Below, piece by piece: positions 17,043 to 26,381 of a stretch of DNA of 48,644 nt. Position numbers and translations under genes: made by a program. The DNA comes from Natronospirillum sp. (GTDB taxonomy: Bacteria > Pseudomonadota > Gammaproteobacteria > Pseudomonadales > Natronospirillaceae): contig NZ_JAIUMC010000016.1 of assembly GCF_022565775.1 (NCBI RefSeq), forward strand, positions 1 to 48,644, given 5' to 3'. The notes under the pieces were generated by a model. It did not search any database. It was given only the letters and a program-made list of their open reading frames with translations, and had not been told where the DNA came from. Within the stretch, counting starts at the first letter, position 1, and every line of letters starts with the position of its first letter.

Positions 17043-19859
17043 TCAAATGGTCTCCAGAAGCTTGCGTGCATCCGATTTCTGTTGATCATTGCCTTCCTCG
17101 ATCACCTCATTGAGGATATCTCGGGCACCTTCACCATCTTCCATATCGATGTAGGCTCGGGCCAGATCAAGCTTGGTAGCGATCTCGTCGGTGCCAGCGA
17201 GGAAGTCGAAATCTTCGTCCCATTCGCCCTCGTCATCGGCAGCTGCTGACATGGCAGGCTCTTGCGGCTCCGGTATAGGTTCATCCATAGCCGGCGCCGG
17301 ATCGCTGTCCGAGTCCTGATCAAAGGCCTGTGGCTCGGGCAGCTCCTCTTCGGGCACTGGCGTTTCATCGGTCAGATTTGCCCAGTCCTCTGTCGGATCT
17401 TCACCACTGGCAAACGGGTCCTCGAGCTCCGGAATATCGTCAAGTGCTTCATCCTTGCCCAAGGTGGGCTCACTGTCGGTGTCCAGGTCCCAGGCCGTAT
17501 CACTGTCTACAGCCTCGCCTGTATCCAGATCACCGAAGTCGAAGTCCAGGTCCAGGTCATCACCACCGAGATCATTTGCTGGTTCGGCACGTTCCGGTTC
17601 CGGTGTCTTCTCGGGCAGTTCAGAGTCGGACAGGTCGAAATCCAGATCCATCCCCTCATCACGCGGGCTCGCGGCAACCGGCTCAGGTTCAGGCTTTGTC
17701 TCGGCAGGTTCCGACGTAAAATCGAAATCCATGCCGTCGCCCTCATCCTCGAGGGCATCGTCCAGTTCCGGCACTTCAAAATCGTCATCCAGATCCGGCA
17801 GATCAGAGGGCGCTTCCTGACGCGGTGCGGTCGGCTGATCGACCTCTTCATCAAGTTCGAGGTCCAGGTCCAGATCCAGATCATCGAATTCACCGGCACC
17901 GAACTCTTCGCTCAGATCATCCGAGCCAAAGCTGTCCGAGCCCTGGCCTTGCATCTGTGCGCGCAAATTGTCGAGCGCCTCTGCCGACCCGGAGAATGAC
18001 CCTGCAAGCTTTTCAAAGGCACTCCGGTTACCGGTTTCGGCATACAATTCCAGCAGTTTCTGCTGCAGTGAAGGCTCACCCGGCGCCTGCTCCAGAGCTG
18101 TTTTCAGGGCGCTCTCTGCCTCGTCGTACCGCTGGAACGCCATATAAAGCTCGGCATTCTCAATGGCTTCCGCAGCAGCCGAACCGCCCCCCACAGAAGC
18201 ACTCTGTTCGGCCACCGTCGGATCATCAACAGGGAGGTCGTCATCCATGTCCGCAGTTTCATCCAAACCGGCATCACCATCGGTGTCGTCGTCAATCAAG
18301 TCATCGTCGACATCCAGGTCTTCCTCATCGGCCTTTGCCGCACGACGCTTGCGCGCCAGATTGAGCAGACCAAGGATCAGCACCAGGCCTGACAGAACGA
18401 GTACCGCATTCATCGGGTTCCTGAACCAGTCAACCAGATCGTCGACAATGGTCCAGGGTGACACGGCCACGGGCGCATCCAGATCGGGAACGGTCGTCGC
18501 TGGAGGCGCTTCGGCAGCAGGTGCCTCAGCCTCTGCGGGCATACCAGGTTCGGTAGCCGGGGTTGCCGGCGCATCCGGATCAGCAGGTGCTTCGGCCAGA
18601 TCGGACGGTGGTGTAATCGGCTCTGGTGCAGGCACTACTGGCTGATCATCTTCAGTCAGGCCTTCCTCTTCCAGCGCTTCTTCACGCTCCGCTTCGGCTT
18701 CCAGCCGCTCAAGTTCTTCGGCAGCAGCCTGCAACTGTGCCGCAGACTCACTTTGCAGGTCCATCAATCGGCTGAGCAGTTCTACCTGCTCTTCCAGATC
18801 ACCCAGACGTGACTGCTGCTCATCATACTGGCGCCGCAGCTCATCATTCAGCTCCTGCTGTATCGCCAATTCGTTCTGCAGGCGTGCCATTTCGGACTCA
18901 TCTGTACCGTCAGCGGCAGCGGCTTCACCCGGCTCGCCGGGCTCGGTGACTACTTCCAGGAAGCCGTCCGGGTCACGCGCCGGATCGCCGTCGGCAAGGC
19001 CGGTCGCTGTATCGTCGGTCGCAGTGATCTGCGCCTCGGTAGCCGGCGGCGTGCCGGTCAGGGCTGCATTTTGCCGCGATACTTCCTGATTGGCTTCCGC
19101 GGCAGACCGCACCGCGACCTGATCGGCATCCGGCAGGTTCAGCAAGCTGCCTGCCTTGACCCGATTGATATTACCCCCGATGAACGCATCAGGGTTCATG
19201 TCCTGAATGGCCAGCATGACCTGTTGCGGCGTCTGGCTCGGGTCCTGACGAGCGCGCAGCGCTATTTCCCAGAGGGTGTCGTTGTTGGCGACGCGGTACT
19301 GACTGTCAGGCAGGTCTTCAACGCGCCGTTCCGGCTGAGTAGGCTGCGGTTGAGACGGCGCTTCGACTTCCGGCAATTCCGGTGCTGGCGCCGGTTGATC
19401 CTCAAAAGGATCGGTTGCCGGGAAAGACTGCTCCATAACCGAGTCACCCTCGGCGAATACCGGCGGATCGAGCAGCAAAGTATATTCGCGAATCAGGCGG
19501 CCGCTGGGCCAGCGCAGTTCGACCAGAAAATCGAGGAACGGCTCTTCCACCGGATCACTGCTGGTGACCTCGATGACAAAACCGTCACCGTCTGGCACAA
19601 CATTGAACTCGAGTTGACTCAGGAAAAAAGGCCGCTCAACGCCGGCGCGCTGGAAGTCCGCATTGGTGGCGAGGCTCACATTCAGCTCGGCCTGGGTCAG
19701 ATCTTCCGGATTGGTGATACGGATTTCGGCATCCAGAGGTTCGGTGAGAGCTGAACGCAAGGTCACCTCTCCCAGCCCGACGGCACCAGCGACAGCGCTC
19801 AAAACCGTCAGCACGAACCCTGCCAGCATTTTGCTGACCACCGCTTGCGTGCGCGACAT
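17043..19859 (-). CDS. fimV: FimV-like polar hub protein
   Basis: A 938-residue inner-membrane protein that in Pseudomonas organises the cell pole and supports type IV pilus assembly and cAMP signalling. Starting from ATG 19859 (AGGA just upstream): signal peptide at 1-28, the GLGEVTLRSALTEPLDAEI block typical of mature FimV, a periplasmic LysM domain at about 188-245, a coiled coil at about 322-400, a proline/alanine-rich stretch, a membrane helix at 484-502, then a long very acidic cytoplasmic region with one TPR-like unit near 545-595 and the conserved C-terminal FimV motif (KLDLARAYIDM to the end). A frame from 19979 would add 40 residues before the signal peptide and is less likely. Position between asd and truA matches Pseudomonas. 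Confidence 0.93.
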   Translation of the reverse strand: MSRTQAVVSKMLAGFVLTVLSAVAGAVGLGEVTLRSALTEPLDAEIRITNPEDLTQAELNVSLATNADFQRAGVERPFFLSQLEFNVVPDGDGFVIEVTSSDPVEEPFLDFLVELRWPSGRLIREYTLLLDPPVFAEGDSVMEQSFPATDPFEDQPAPAPELPEVEAPSQPQPTQPERRVEDLPDSQYRVANNDTLWEIALRARQDPSQTPQQVMLAIQDMNPDAFIGGNINRVKAGSLLNLPDADQVAVRSAAEANQEVSRQNAALTGTPPATEAQITATDDTATGLADGDPARDPDGFLEVVTEPGEPGEAAAADGTDESEMARLQNELAIQQELNDELRRQYDEQQSRLGDLEEQVELLSRLMDLQSESAAQLQAAAEELERLEAEAEREEALEEEGLTEDDQPVVPAPEPITPPSDLAEAPADPDAPATPATEPGMPAEAEAPAAEAPPATTVPDLDAPVAVSPWTIVDDLVDWFRNPMNAVLVLSGLVLILGLLNLARKRRAAKADEEDLDVDDDLIDDDTDGDAGLDETADMDDDLPVDDPTVAEQSASVGGGSAAAEAIENAELYMAFQRYDEAESALKTALEQAPGEPSLQQKLLELYAETGNRSAFEKLAGSFSGSAEALDNLRAQMQGQGSDSFGSDDLSEEFGAGEFDDLDLDLDLELDEEVDQPTAPRQEAPSDLPDLDDDFEVPELDDALEDEGDGMDFDFTSEPAETKPEPEPVAASPRDEGMDLDFDLSDSELPEKTPEPERAEPANDLGGDDLDLDFDFGDLDTGEAVDSDTAWDLDTDSEPTLGKDEALDDIPELEDPFASGEDPTEDWANLTDETPVPEEELPEPQAFDQDSDSDPAPAMDEPIPEPQEPAMSAAADDEGEWDEDFDFLAGTDEIATKLDLARAYIDMEDGEGARDILNEVIEEGNDQQKSDARKLLETI

Positions 19860-20148
19860 AATCCTGTTTCCTTTCACTTCGATGGGCCCAACTCTTGTTC
19901 TGAATATTGTTTTGTAATCCGCCGGCATCTGACTTTCGCCGATCACAGCGACAATTCTGATCGTGACAAATGTACCCAAACCTCGGGCATGACAAAACTC
20001 TTTTATGCCAAAAAATCAGGCATTATTCACATTTCAGCACATTCGTTTATGAAATAATACCCCGAAGTGACCCGTCGCGGCCCATAATCGATCATATATC
20101 CACCAACATTCATTGGATACTGTTCACTCGCTATGCTGCATATGGATA
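19860..20148. other. fimV upstream region
   Basis: An AT-richer non-coding stretch, part of the 371-base gap between the fimV start and the asd stop. It must carry the fimV promoter, but I find no pair of good -35 and -10 boxes at correct spacing. Possible -10-like strings such as TATTAT near 20055-20065 lack a matching -35. No open frame here has a start, ribosome-binding site and family resemblance. Confidence 0.4.
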
Positions 20149-20178
20149 AAAAAATGCCACCGATATGGTGGCATTTTT
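20149..20178 (-). terminator. terminator after asd
   Basis: TGCCACC and GGTGGCA form a 7-bp stem around a five-base loop, flanked by a run of A on the left and a run of T on the right. This is a bidirectional intrinsic terminator. The only gene ending towards it is asd on the minus strand, so it closes the leuCDB-asd transcription unit. Coordinates may be off by one base. Confidence 0.8.
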
Positions 20179-20230
20179 CTCTCGACACAGTCATCGGGTC
20201 ACGTTGATTATCGACCCGGATATGTATCGC

Positions 20231-21352
20231 CTATGACTCAAGATGTGCCTCGAGGACACCCAGCATGCGCCGCAGAGGTTCAGCAGCGCCCCAGAGCAAT
20301 TGATCACCCACGGTGAATGCCGAAATGTATTCCGGCCCCATGGTCAATTTGCGAATACGGCCAACAGGTACCGTGAGAGTTCCTGTCACCTTTATTGGCG
20401 ACAACTCACTCATGGACAATTCGCGATCATTCGGAACCACCTTAACCCAATCATTATGTTGCGCCAGAATATCCTCGATCTCACCCACCGGGATGTTCTT
20501 CTTCAGTTTGATCGTCAGTGCCTGGCTATGACAACGCATTGCGCCGACCCGAACACAGATACCGTCAATCGGAACCGGCTGCTCGCTGCGCCCCAGTATC
20601 TTGTTCGCTTCAACCTGGGCCTTCCACTCTTCCTTGCTCTGACCACTGGGCAGAGCCTTGTCAATCCACGGGATCAGGCTGCCCGCCAGCGGCACGCCAA
20701 ACTGATCCGACGGAAAATCATCAGAGCGCATGGTTTCAGCCACCAACCGGTCTACCTCAAGAATCGCTGCCGCCGGGTCGTCGACCTTATCAGCCACCGA
20801 CTGATGGATAGCGCCCATCTGCTGGATCAGTTCCTTCATGTGCCGGGCTCCGGAGCCTGATGCCGCCTGATAGGTGTGGGGCGTTACCCACTCGATCAGG
20901 TCCCGCTCGAACAGGCCACCCAGTGCCATCAGCAGCAGGCTGACCGTACAATTGCCACCCACGAACGTTTTGTATCCTTCCGTCAGCGCCTCATCAAGCA
21001 CACCCCGGTTGACCGGGTCGAGTACCAGCTTGGCCTCATCTTTCATGCGCAGCGTCGAGGCGGCATCAATCCAGTACCCCTGCCAGCCCGCATCCCGCAG
21101 CGGCTGGTAAACCTCTTCGGTATAGTCGCCACCCTGGCAGGAAATAATCACATCCAGTTCCTGCAGCTCGGAGATGGCACGAGCATCCTTCAGCGGCGCC
21201 ACTGGCTTGCCGACATCCGGGCCTGGCTGGCCGGTCTGTGAAGTACTGAAAAATACCGGCTCGATACGAGCAAAGTCGTTTTCGGCACGCATGCGATCCA
21301 TCAATACGGAGCCGACCATGCCGCGCCAGCCAACAAAACCTACTTTCAACAT
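20231..21352 (-). CDS. asd: aspartate-semialdehyde dehydrogenase
   Basis: Reduces aspartyl phosphate to aspartate semialdehyde, the branch point for lysine, diaminopimelate, threonine and methionine. The product is 373 residues from ATG 21352 ([15 protein letters not shown]), with GAGGA just upstream inside the end of the leuB region. Cys135 in GGNCTVSL is the catalytic nucleophile at the same number as in E. coli, and the active-site histidine lies in the RCHSQALT segment. An eight-codon longer frame is less likely. It follows leuB after seven bases, so the two are co-transcribed. Confidence 0.97.
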   Translation of the reverse strand: MLKVGFVGWRGMVGSVLMDRMRAENDFARIEPVFFSTSQTGQPGPDVGKPVAPLKDARAISELQELDVIISCQGGDYTEEVYQPLRDAGWQGYWIDAASTLRMKDEAKLVLDPVNRGVLDEALTEGYKTFVGGNCTVSLLLMALGGLFERDLIEWVTPHTYQAASGSGARHMKELIQQMGAIHQSVADKVDDPAAAILEVDRLVAETMRSDDFPSDQFGVPLAGSLIPWIDKALPSGQSKEEWKAQVEANKILGRSEQPVPIDGICVRVGAMRCHSQALTIKLKKNIPVGEIEDILAQHNDWVKVVPNDRELSMSELSPIKVTGTLTVPVGRIRKLTMGPEYISAFTVGDQLLWGAAEPLRRMLGVLEAHLES

Positions 21353-21359
21353 GTTGTCC

Positions 21360-22439
21360 TCACACTTTGAGTGCATTCAATACAGCGTCACCCATGGCAC
21401 GGGTAGTCACAGGGGTGTCATTCGGACCGGCAATATCGGCGGTACGCAACCCCTGGTCCAGCACCCTGCCCACGGCAGACCGAATGGCCTCAGCCGCCTC
21501 AGGTGACTGCAGCGAGTATTGTAACATCATGGCCACCGACAATATCGTGGCCAACGGGTTGGCTTTCCCCTGTCCCGATATATCCGGCGCACTGCCATGA
21601 ATGGGTTCATACATACCCTGCCCGCTGTCATTCATGGAGGCAGAGGGTAACATACCGATCGACCCGGTGAGCATGGCAGCACAATCCGACAGGATATCGC
21701 CGAACATGTTGCCGGTGACCATGACGTCAAATTGCTTGGGTGCCCGGACCAGTTGCATGGCCGCATTGTCGACATACATGTGACTCAGCTCGACTTCGGG
21801 ATAGTCCCGGGCAACGCGCTCCACCACCTCACGCCAGAGGACGGTCACTTCCAGTACATTGGCCTTGTCCACGGAGCACAGTTTGCGGTTGCGCTTCATG
21901 GCAGCGTCGAAGGCCACTCTGGCAATGCGCTCGATTTCAGGTTCGCTGTAGCGATAGGTATTGAACCCTTCGCGCACGCCATCTTCACGAGTATGCACAC
22001 CACGCGGCTCACCGAAATAGATACCCCCGGTCAGCTCACGAACAATCAGGATATCCAGCCCGGAAACCACTTCCGGCTTCAGCGTCGAGGCACTGGCCAG
22101 TTGCGGGTACAGCAGAGCCGGGCGCAGATTGGCAAACAGGTTCAGATTGGAGCGCAGACCCAGCAACCCCTTTTCCGGACGCTGGGCCATCTCAAGACTG
22201 TCCCATTTGGGGCCACCGACAGCACCGAGCAAAACAGCATCAGCGGCTTTGGCCCGGGCCAGTGTATCGGCCGGCAGGGGTGATCCCTCCGCATCAATGG
22301 CCGCGCCACCCACCAGCGCTTCGCTGGTTTCAATGCCCAGGTCGAAACGGGTGTTGACCGAGTCCAGCACGCGGGTTGCCTCGGCAATGATCTCGGGTCC
22401 GATGCCATCTCCGGGCAGGACCAAAACGGATTTTGTCAC
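21360..22439 (-). CDS. leuB: 3-isopropylmalate dehydrogenase
   Basis: Oxidatively decarboxylates 3-isopropylmalate with NAD in leucine synthesis. The 359-residue product has the family blocks [10 protein letters not shown] near the N-terminus, the [11 protein letters not shown] region, and [16 protein letters not shown] near the C-terminus. The start is GTG at 22439 with AGAGGAA seven bases before it. It is separated from leuD by 180 bases containing heptanucleotide repeats and a candidate promoter, so its expression may be partly independent of leuCD. Confidence 0.97.
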   Translation of the reverse strand: MTKSVLVLPGDGIGPEIIAEATRVLDSVNTRFDLGIETSEALVGGAAIDAEGSPLPADTLARAKAADAVLLGAVGGPKWDSLEMAQRPEKGLLGLRSNLNLFANLRPALLYPQLASASTLKPEVVSGLDILIVRELTGGIYFGEPRGVHTREDGVREGFNTYRYSEPEIERIARVAFDAAMKRNRKLCSVDKANVLEVTVLWREVVERVARDYPEVELSHMYVDNAAMQLVRAPKQFDVMVTGNMFGDILSDCAAMLTGSIGMLPSASMNDSGQGMYEPIHGSAPDISGQGKANPLATILSVAMMLQYSLQSPEAAEAIRSAVGRVLDQGLRTADIAGPNDTPVTTRAMGDAVLNALKV

Positions 22440-22455
22440 TTTGTTTCCTCTTTAC

Positions 22456-22483
22456 ATTGTAGTCAACAGTGCACAGATGACAG
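22456..22483 (-). promoter_or_regulatory. candidate leuB promoter using repeat DNA as -35
   Basis: On the minus strand TACAAT (22461 to 22456) lies 16 bases after CTGTCA (22483 to 22478), which matches the -35 consensus at four of six positions. That CTGTCA is the junction of the last two units of the heptanucleotide repeat. The -10 is good, the -35 moderate. Confidence 0.35.
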
Positions 22484-22518
22484 ATAACAGATGACAGATG
22501 ACAGATGACAGATGACAG
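22473..22518. repeat. heptanucleotide tandem repeat, block 1
   Basis: Six head-to-tail copies of ACAGATG plus a partial seventh (ACAG); the second copy is ACAGATA. Read on the minus strand, the sense of leuB, the unit is CTGTCAT. The block ends 34 bases before the leuB start codon. Near-perfect short tandem repeats of this length change copy number easily by slippage. Confidence 0.9.
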
Positions 22519-22544
22519 CATAATCGTTGCCGAACCACTGCTGG

Positions 22545-22586
22545 CTGTCGAACCCTCACTGTCTACTGTCGACCGTCAACCGTCGA
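22545..22586. repeat. degenerate heptanucleotide repeat, block 2
   Basis: On the plus strand CTGTC or CCGTC recurs with 7-base spacing at 22559, 22566, 22573 and 22580, with one more copy 14 bases earlier at 22545 and an out-of-phase one at 22597. The core CTGTC is the same as in block 1 but in opposite orientation, so five bases in each seven of the two blocks could pair. Confidence 0.65.
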
Positions 22587-22619
22587 CCAAGCCCTACTGT
22601 CGACTAATACTGGCTTCAG

Positions 22620-23261
22620 TTAACCGGTAAACAACCACGGCGCCTCGGCTTTCCGCTTCTCTTCATAAGCCTTGATACTGTCAGCCTGCTGCAGAGTCGT
22701 GCCGATGTCGTCGAGGCCGTTGAGCAGGCAGTGGCGACGGAAGCTGTCCACGTCAAAGGACCACTGGCGCCCGTCAGAGGTACGAACTTCCTGCTTCTGC
22801 AGGTCCGCCGTCAGCTCAAAGCCGGGCGTGGCGTCCAGCTCCATGAAGAGCTGATCCACCACCTCTGCCGGCAGCACCACGGGCAGAATGCCGTTCTTGA
22901 AGCAGTTGTTGTAGAAGATATCGGCAAAGCTGGGCGCGATCAGCACCCGGAACCCGAAGTCTTCCAGTGCCCAGGGGGCATGCTCACGACTGGAGCCACA
23001 GCCAAAGTTCTCTCGCGCCAGCAGCACACTGGCGCCCTTGTAGCGCGCCTGATTGAGCGGAAAGTCAGGGTTCAACGGACGCTGGCTGCTGTCCTTCCCG
23101 GGCTGCCCTTCATCCAGGTAGCGCACCTCATCAAACAGATTGGGGCCAAACCCGGTCCGCTTGATGGACTTGAGAAACTGCTTGGGAATGATCATGTCGG
23201 TATCGACATTGGCCCGATCCATCGGAGCGACAAGGCCAGTATGTACGGTAAGCGGCTGCAT
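22620..23261 (-). CDS. leuD: 3-isopropylmalate dehydratase small subunit
   Basis: Partner of LeuC in isomerising 2-isopropylmalate to 3-isopropylmalate. The 213-residue product has the expected LeuD sequence throughout, including [13 protein letters not shown] near the start and the [16 protein letters not shown] block. It begins two bases after the leuC stop, so the subunits are made together. Intact and of normal length. Confidence 0.97.
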   Translation of the reverse strand: MQPLTVHTGLVAPMDRANVDTDMIIPKQFLKSIKRTGFGPNLFDEVRYLDEGQPGKDSSQRPLNPDFPLNQARYKGASVLLARENFGCGSSREHAPWALEDFGFRVLIAPSFADIFYNNCFKNGILPVVLPAEVVDQLFMELDATPGFELTADLQKQEVRTSDGRQWSFDVDSFRRHCLLNGLDDIGTTLQQADSIKAYEEKRKAEAPWLFTG

Positions 23262-23263
23262 AT

Positions 23264-24688
23264 TCAGTTACCCCACGCGCGGATATCAACAAAGTGCCCT
23301 TCGATGGCAGCGGCCGCGGCCATGGCCGGACTGACCAGGTGGGTCCGGCCGCCAAAGCCCTGGCGCCCCTCGAAATTGCGATTGGAGGTCGAGGCGCAGT
23401 GCTCTCCCTGACCCAGTTTGTCGGCATTCATCGCCAGACACATGGAGCATCCGGGTTCGCGCCACTGGAAGCCGGCTTCGGTGAAAACCGTATCCAGACC
23501 TTCCTGCTCCGCCTGTTTCTTGACCAAACCGGAGCCCGGCACTACCAGTGCCTCCTTGACCGAAGAGGCCACCTTGCGGCCCTTGACCACAGTGGCTGCC
23601 GCGCGCAGATCTTCTATCCGCGAGTTGGTGCAGGAGCCGATAAAGATTCGATCCAGCTGGATGTCGGTCAGCGCCTGGCCTTCCTTCAATCCCATATACT
23701 TGAGCGCTCGCTGCAGGCTCTGCCGGGCTGATTCACTGGGCATATCGGCCAACATGGGCACACGGCCCCGCACACCGGCCACCATTTCGGGCGATGTGCC
23801 CCAGGTCACCTGCGGCTCTATATCGGCAGCATCAATGGTCACTACCCGATCGAACTCCGCATCAGGATCACTGACCAGATCGCGCCAGGCCTTGACCGCC
23901 AGGTCCCAGTGCTCACCTTTGGGTGCAAACGGACGGCCGCGGAAGTAGTCTATCGTGGTGTCATCCACCGCCACCATGCCGGCTCGGGCACCCGCCTCGA
24001 TGGCCATGTTGCACACGGTCATGCGGCCTTCGATGGACAGGGACCGGATGGTCGAGCCGCCAAACTCTATGGCATGGCCTGTACCGCCAGCCGTGCCGAT
24101 CACACCGATGATATGCAACACCACGTCCTTGGCCGTCACGCCAGGCGGCAGTTCACCATCGACCTGTACCAGCATGTTCTTCATCTTCTGCTGCAGCAGG
24201 CACTGGGTGGCCAGTACATGCTCCACTTCCGACGTTCCGATTCCCATGGCCAGCGCACCAAAGGCCCCGTGCGTCGACGTATGCGAATCGCCGCAGACAA
24301 TGGTCATGCCGGGCAGAGTGGCGCCCTGCTCCGGTCCCATGACATGCACGATCCCCTGGCGTTCATCACCCAGGCCGAACTCGACGATGCCGGTGTCGGC
24401 ACAGTTGTCATCAAGCGTCTTGACCTGCAGGCGCGACACTTCGTCGGTAATGCCGTCGATACCAGAGAGGCGCTCGGCTGACGTGGTCGGCACATTGTGA
24501 TCCGCCGTCGCCAGGTTGGCGCCGATGCGCCAGGGCTTGCGACCCGCCAGGCGCAGACCTTCGAAAGCCTGCGGCGAGGTCACTTCATGAATCAGGTGGC
24601 GATCTATGTACAGCAGCGCACTGCCGTCATCGCGCAGATCGACCAGATGAGCGTCCCACAATTTGTCGTAAAGCGTTTTTCCTGCCAC
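23264..24688 (-). CDS. leuC: 3-isopropylmalate dehydratase large subunit
   Basis: Catalytic subunit of isopropylmalate isomerase, an aconitase-family enzyme with a 4Fe-4S cluster. The 474-residue product keeps the three cluster cysteines: about 353 in GSCTNSR and about 414 and 417 in GCSMC. The start is GTG at 24688, giving [12 protein letters not shown], with GGAG about nine bases upstream. It is the first gene of leuC-leuD-leuB-asd. A LysR-type regulator is divergent from it 106 bases away. Confidence 0.97.
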   Translation of the reverse strand: MAGKTLYDKLWDAHLVDLRDDGSALLYIDRHLIHEVTSPQAFEGLRLAGRKPWRIGANLATADHNVPTTSAERLSGIDGITDEVSRLQVKTLDDNCADTGIVEFGLGDERQGIVHVMGPEQGATLPGMTIVCGDSHTSTHGAFGALAMGIGTSEVEHVLATQCLLQQKMKNMLVQVDGELPPGVTAKDVVLHIIGVIGTAGGTGHAIEFGGSTIRSLSIEGRMTVCNMAIEAGARAGMVAVDDTTIDYFRGRPFAPKGEHWDLAVKAWRDLVSDPDAEFDRVVTIDAADIEPQVTWGTSPEMVAGVRGRVPMLADMPSESARQSLQRALKYMGLKEGQALTDIQLDRIFIGSCTNSRIEDLRAAATVVKGRKVASSVKEALVVPGSGLVKKQAEQEGLDTVFTEAGFQWREPGCSMCLAMNADKLGQGEHCASTSNRNFEGRQGFGGRTHLVSPAMAAAAAIEGHFVDIRAWGN

Positions 24689-24753
24689 GGCAAGGCACTC
24701 CGGTTGTCATTTAACAACGCCAGTCTATGTTGGAGAAATGAATAAAACAAATT

Positions 24754-24766
24754 TATAATATTTATA
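24754..24766. promoter_or_regulatory. candidate LysR-type binding site between leuC and the regulator
   Basis: TATAA-TAT-TTATA is a perfect inverted repeat of T-N11-A form, the core expected for LysR-family operators. It lies in a very AT-rich stretch of the 106-base divergent gap, 28 bases before the regulator ATG and about 65 bases before the leuC GTG. On the leuC side TTGTTT and TAGACT at 17 bases could serve as a weak promoter just downstream. AT-richness makes chance palindromes likely. Confidence 0.4.
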
Positions 24767-24794
24767 TAGCAGATAACTTTTGAGAATATAAGAC

Positions 24795-25658
24795 ATGGAC
24801 ATACAAAGCCTGGAGGCCCTGATAGCGATCAGTACACACGGCAGTTTTTCGGCCGCGGCAGAAAGGCTGCATCTGACCCAGCCCGCGATCAGCAAGCGGA
24901 TACAGAATCTGGAACAGCAGGTGGGCGCCTCACTGTTCGACCGCGACGGCCGGCGCATTCATCTGACCGATGCGGGCAAACTGCTGCTGCCGGCAGCACA
25001 GCGCATTCTGCAGGAAGTCGACAATGCCCAGCGTACCATGCAGAACCTGAATCAGCAGGTGAGCGGCACCCTGACCTTCGCCACCAGCCACCACATCGGC
25101 CTGCACCGACTGCCCCAGTTGCTCAGTCGATTTATCGAGAGCAATCCAGAAGTGGAACTCGACCTGCATTTTCAGGAGTCCGAAGTGGCCTATCAGTCGA
25201 TACTGCGCCGTGAAGTCGAGTTTGCCTTTGTCACCCTTGTGAGTCGGCCGCCCAGAACCATTGAGCAGTCGGTACGATGGCAGGACAAGCTGGTTTATGT
25301 CGCGGCCCAGCACCATTTTCTGGCGCGCAAGAAACGCCTGCAGCTCAACGAACTATGCTACACTCGGGCCGTGCTGCCACATGAAAGTTCGGCAACCTAC
25401 CAGTTGATTCAACAGCAGTTTGCGCAGCGCAAGCTGCCACTGAAGACCACCCTGCCGGTCAACTATCTGGAAACCATTCGCATGATGGTGTCTGTCGGTC
25501 TCGGCTGGAGTGTACTGCCGGAGTCCATGCTCAACGACCGCCTTACCGCCCTGCCCGTCGACACTCCGCCGCTGCACCGCCAACTGGGCATTATTCAGTT
25601 GCGCGAACGCACACTGTCCAATGCCGCCCAGGCCTTTCTTGCCGGGCTGCCAGACTGA
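24795..25658 (+). CDS. LysR-type transcriptional regulator
   Basis: A 287-residue LTTR. The winged helix-turn-helix covers residues 1-60 with FSAAAERLHLTQPAISKRI and the LFDRDGRRIHLTDAG wing; the effector-binding domain follows from about residue 90. It is divergent from leuC, the usual sign of a local regulator, so control of leuCDB-asd by a leucine-pathway metabolite is a reasonable inference, not shown by sequence. It is not an obvious LeuO. One of only two plus-strand genes in the window; its end faces the rhombosortase end 34 bases away with no clear terminator between. Confidence 0.92.
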   Translation: MDIQSLEALIAISTHGSFSAAAERLHLTQPAISKRIQNLEQQVGASLFDRDGRRIHLTDAGKLLLPAAQRILQEVDNAQRTMQNLNQQVSGTLTFATSHHIGLHRLPQLLSRFIESNPEVELDLHFQESEVAYQSILRREVEFAFVTLVSRPPRTIEQSVRWQDKLVYVAAQHHFLARKKRLQLNELCYTRAVLPHESSATYQLIQQQFAQRKLPLKTTLPVNYLETIRMMVSVGLGWSVLPESMLNDRLTALPVDTPPLHRQLGIIQLRERTLSNAAQAFLAGLPD

Positions 25659-25692
25659 ACGGACAACAAGCGGGCGAGCGTTGAGCACCCGG

Positions 25693-26295
25693 TCAGTTCA
25701 TCCGTTCGCGGATAAACTGCGCAAGGTAGGCCAGTATCACTCCCGGTACCGCCAGCAAAACACCATACCAGTGCGCGTCCGTCAGTACCGGCGCATCCGC
25801 GAAGTAGCCGCTCCACTGGGCAATCATGAAAAGATCACTTTCTTCCCACACGACCTTCAGCATGATGCCCACCACCACGGCTATGCGTGTCCAGGGACTG
25901 AACCAGGGTGACCAGGCAAAGGCGAGCATCAGCCAGCCGTGTCCGACCCCGGAAAACCCGCGATAGACATCGATATCCGGATTGTTCAGCCAGATTCCAA
26001 GCGACACACCGGCCATCAAAAATGCCGCCAGAAGCAGGCCCGGAAGCCGGTTCATCCAGCGGGGTGCCACCAGGGCGGCTACCACAATCGCCAGTGCATT
26101 CGACACCGCATGCTCGACAGTGCCATGCGCCAGATGCGCCCCCCACCAGCGCCACCATTCAGGCGCAGTGGCGCCCAATGCCTGCCGGTCGAACTGCCAC
26201 CACTGAGACCAGTACCAGCCCGGCACATACAGCAACAGCAAAACCAGCGGCGTCAGCGCAGGTACCCGATAAACGGCAGTGGCGAAGCGGGTCAT
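25693..26295 (-). CDS. rrtA: rhombosortase (rhomboid-family serine protease)
   Basis: An integral membrane serine protease of the rhombosortase group, which cleaves the C-terminal GlyGly-CTERM anchor of exported proteins. About six membrane helices are visible. The catalytic serine is in YRGFSGVGHG and the histidine in DAHWYGVLLA; HLAHGTVEHAVSN corresponds to the early conserved helix. From ATG 26295 the product is 200 residues, typical of the group. Alternative upstream starts at 26322 and 26349 would run into the rdgC control region. Substrates with a GlyGly-CTERM tail must lie elsewhere; none is in this window. Confidence 0.85.
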   Translation of the reverse strand: MTRFATAVYRVPALTPLVLLLLYVPGWYWSQWWQFDRQALGATAPEWWRWWGAHLAHGTVEHAVSNALAIVVAALVAPRWMNRLPGLLLAAFLMAGVSLGIWLNNPDIDVYRGFSGVGHGWLMLAFAWSPWFSPWTRIAVVVGIMLKVVWEESDLFMIAQWSGYFADAPVLTDAHWYGVLLAVPGVILAYLAQFIRERMN

Positions 26296-26321
26296 GAACA
26301 AGGGATTTCCTTTGCGGATCA

Positions 26322-26348
26322 TTGCACTTTGGCCGTGAATCCTATACA
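26322..26348 (+). promoter_or_regulatory. candidate rdgC promoter
   Basis: TTGCAC (26322-26327) and TATACA (26343-26348), each matching consensus at four of six positions, are separated by 15 bases, shorter than ideal. They lie 34 bases before the rdgC GTG in the 86-base divergent gap shared with rrtA. Confidence 0.3.
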
Positions 26349-26381
26349 AAACCCGCCCCGACTTCAGCAGGAACCCTCATT

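Noticed and set aside
22473-22586. CRISPR-like array
   Set aside because: The repeat unit is seven bases with no spacers, and no cas gene is near; it is a simple tandem repeat.
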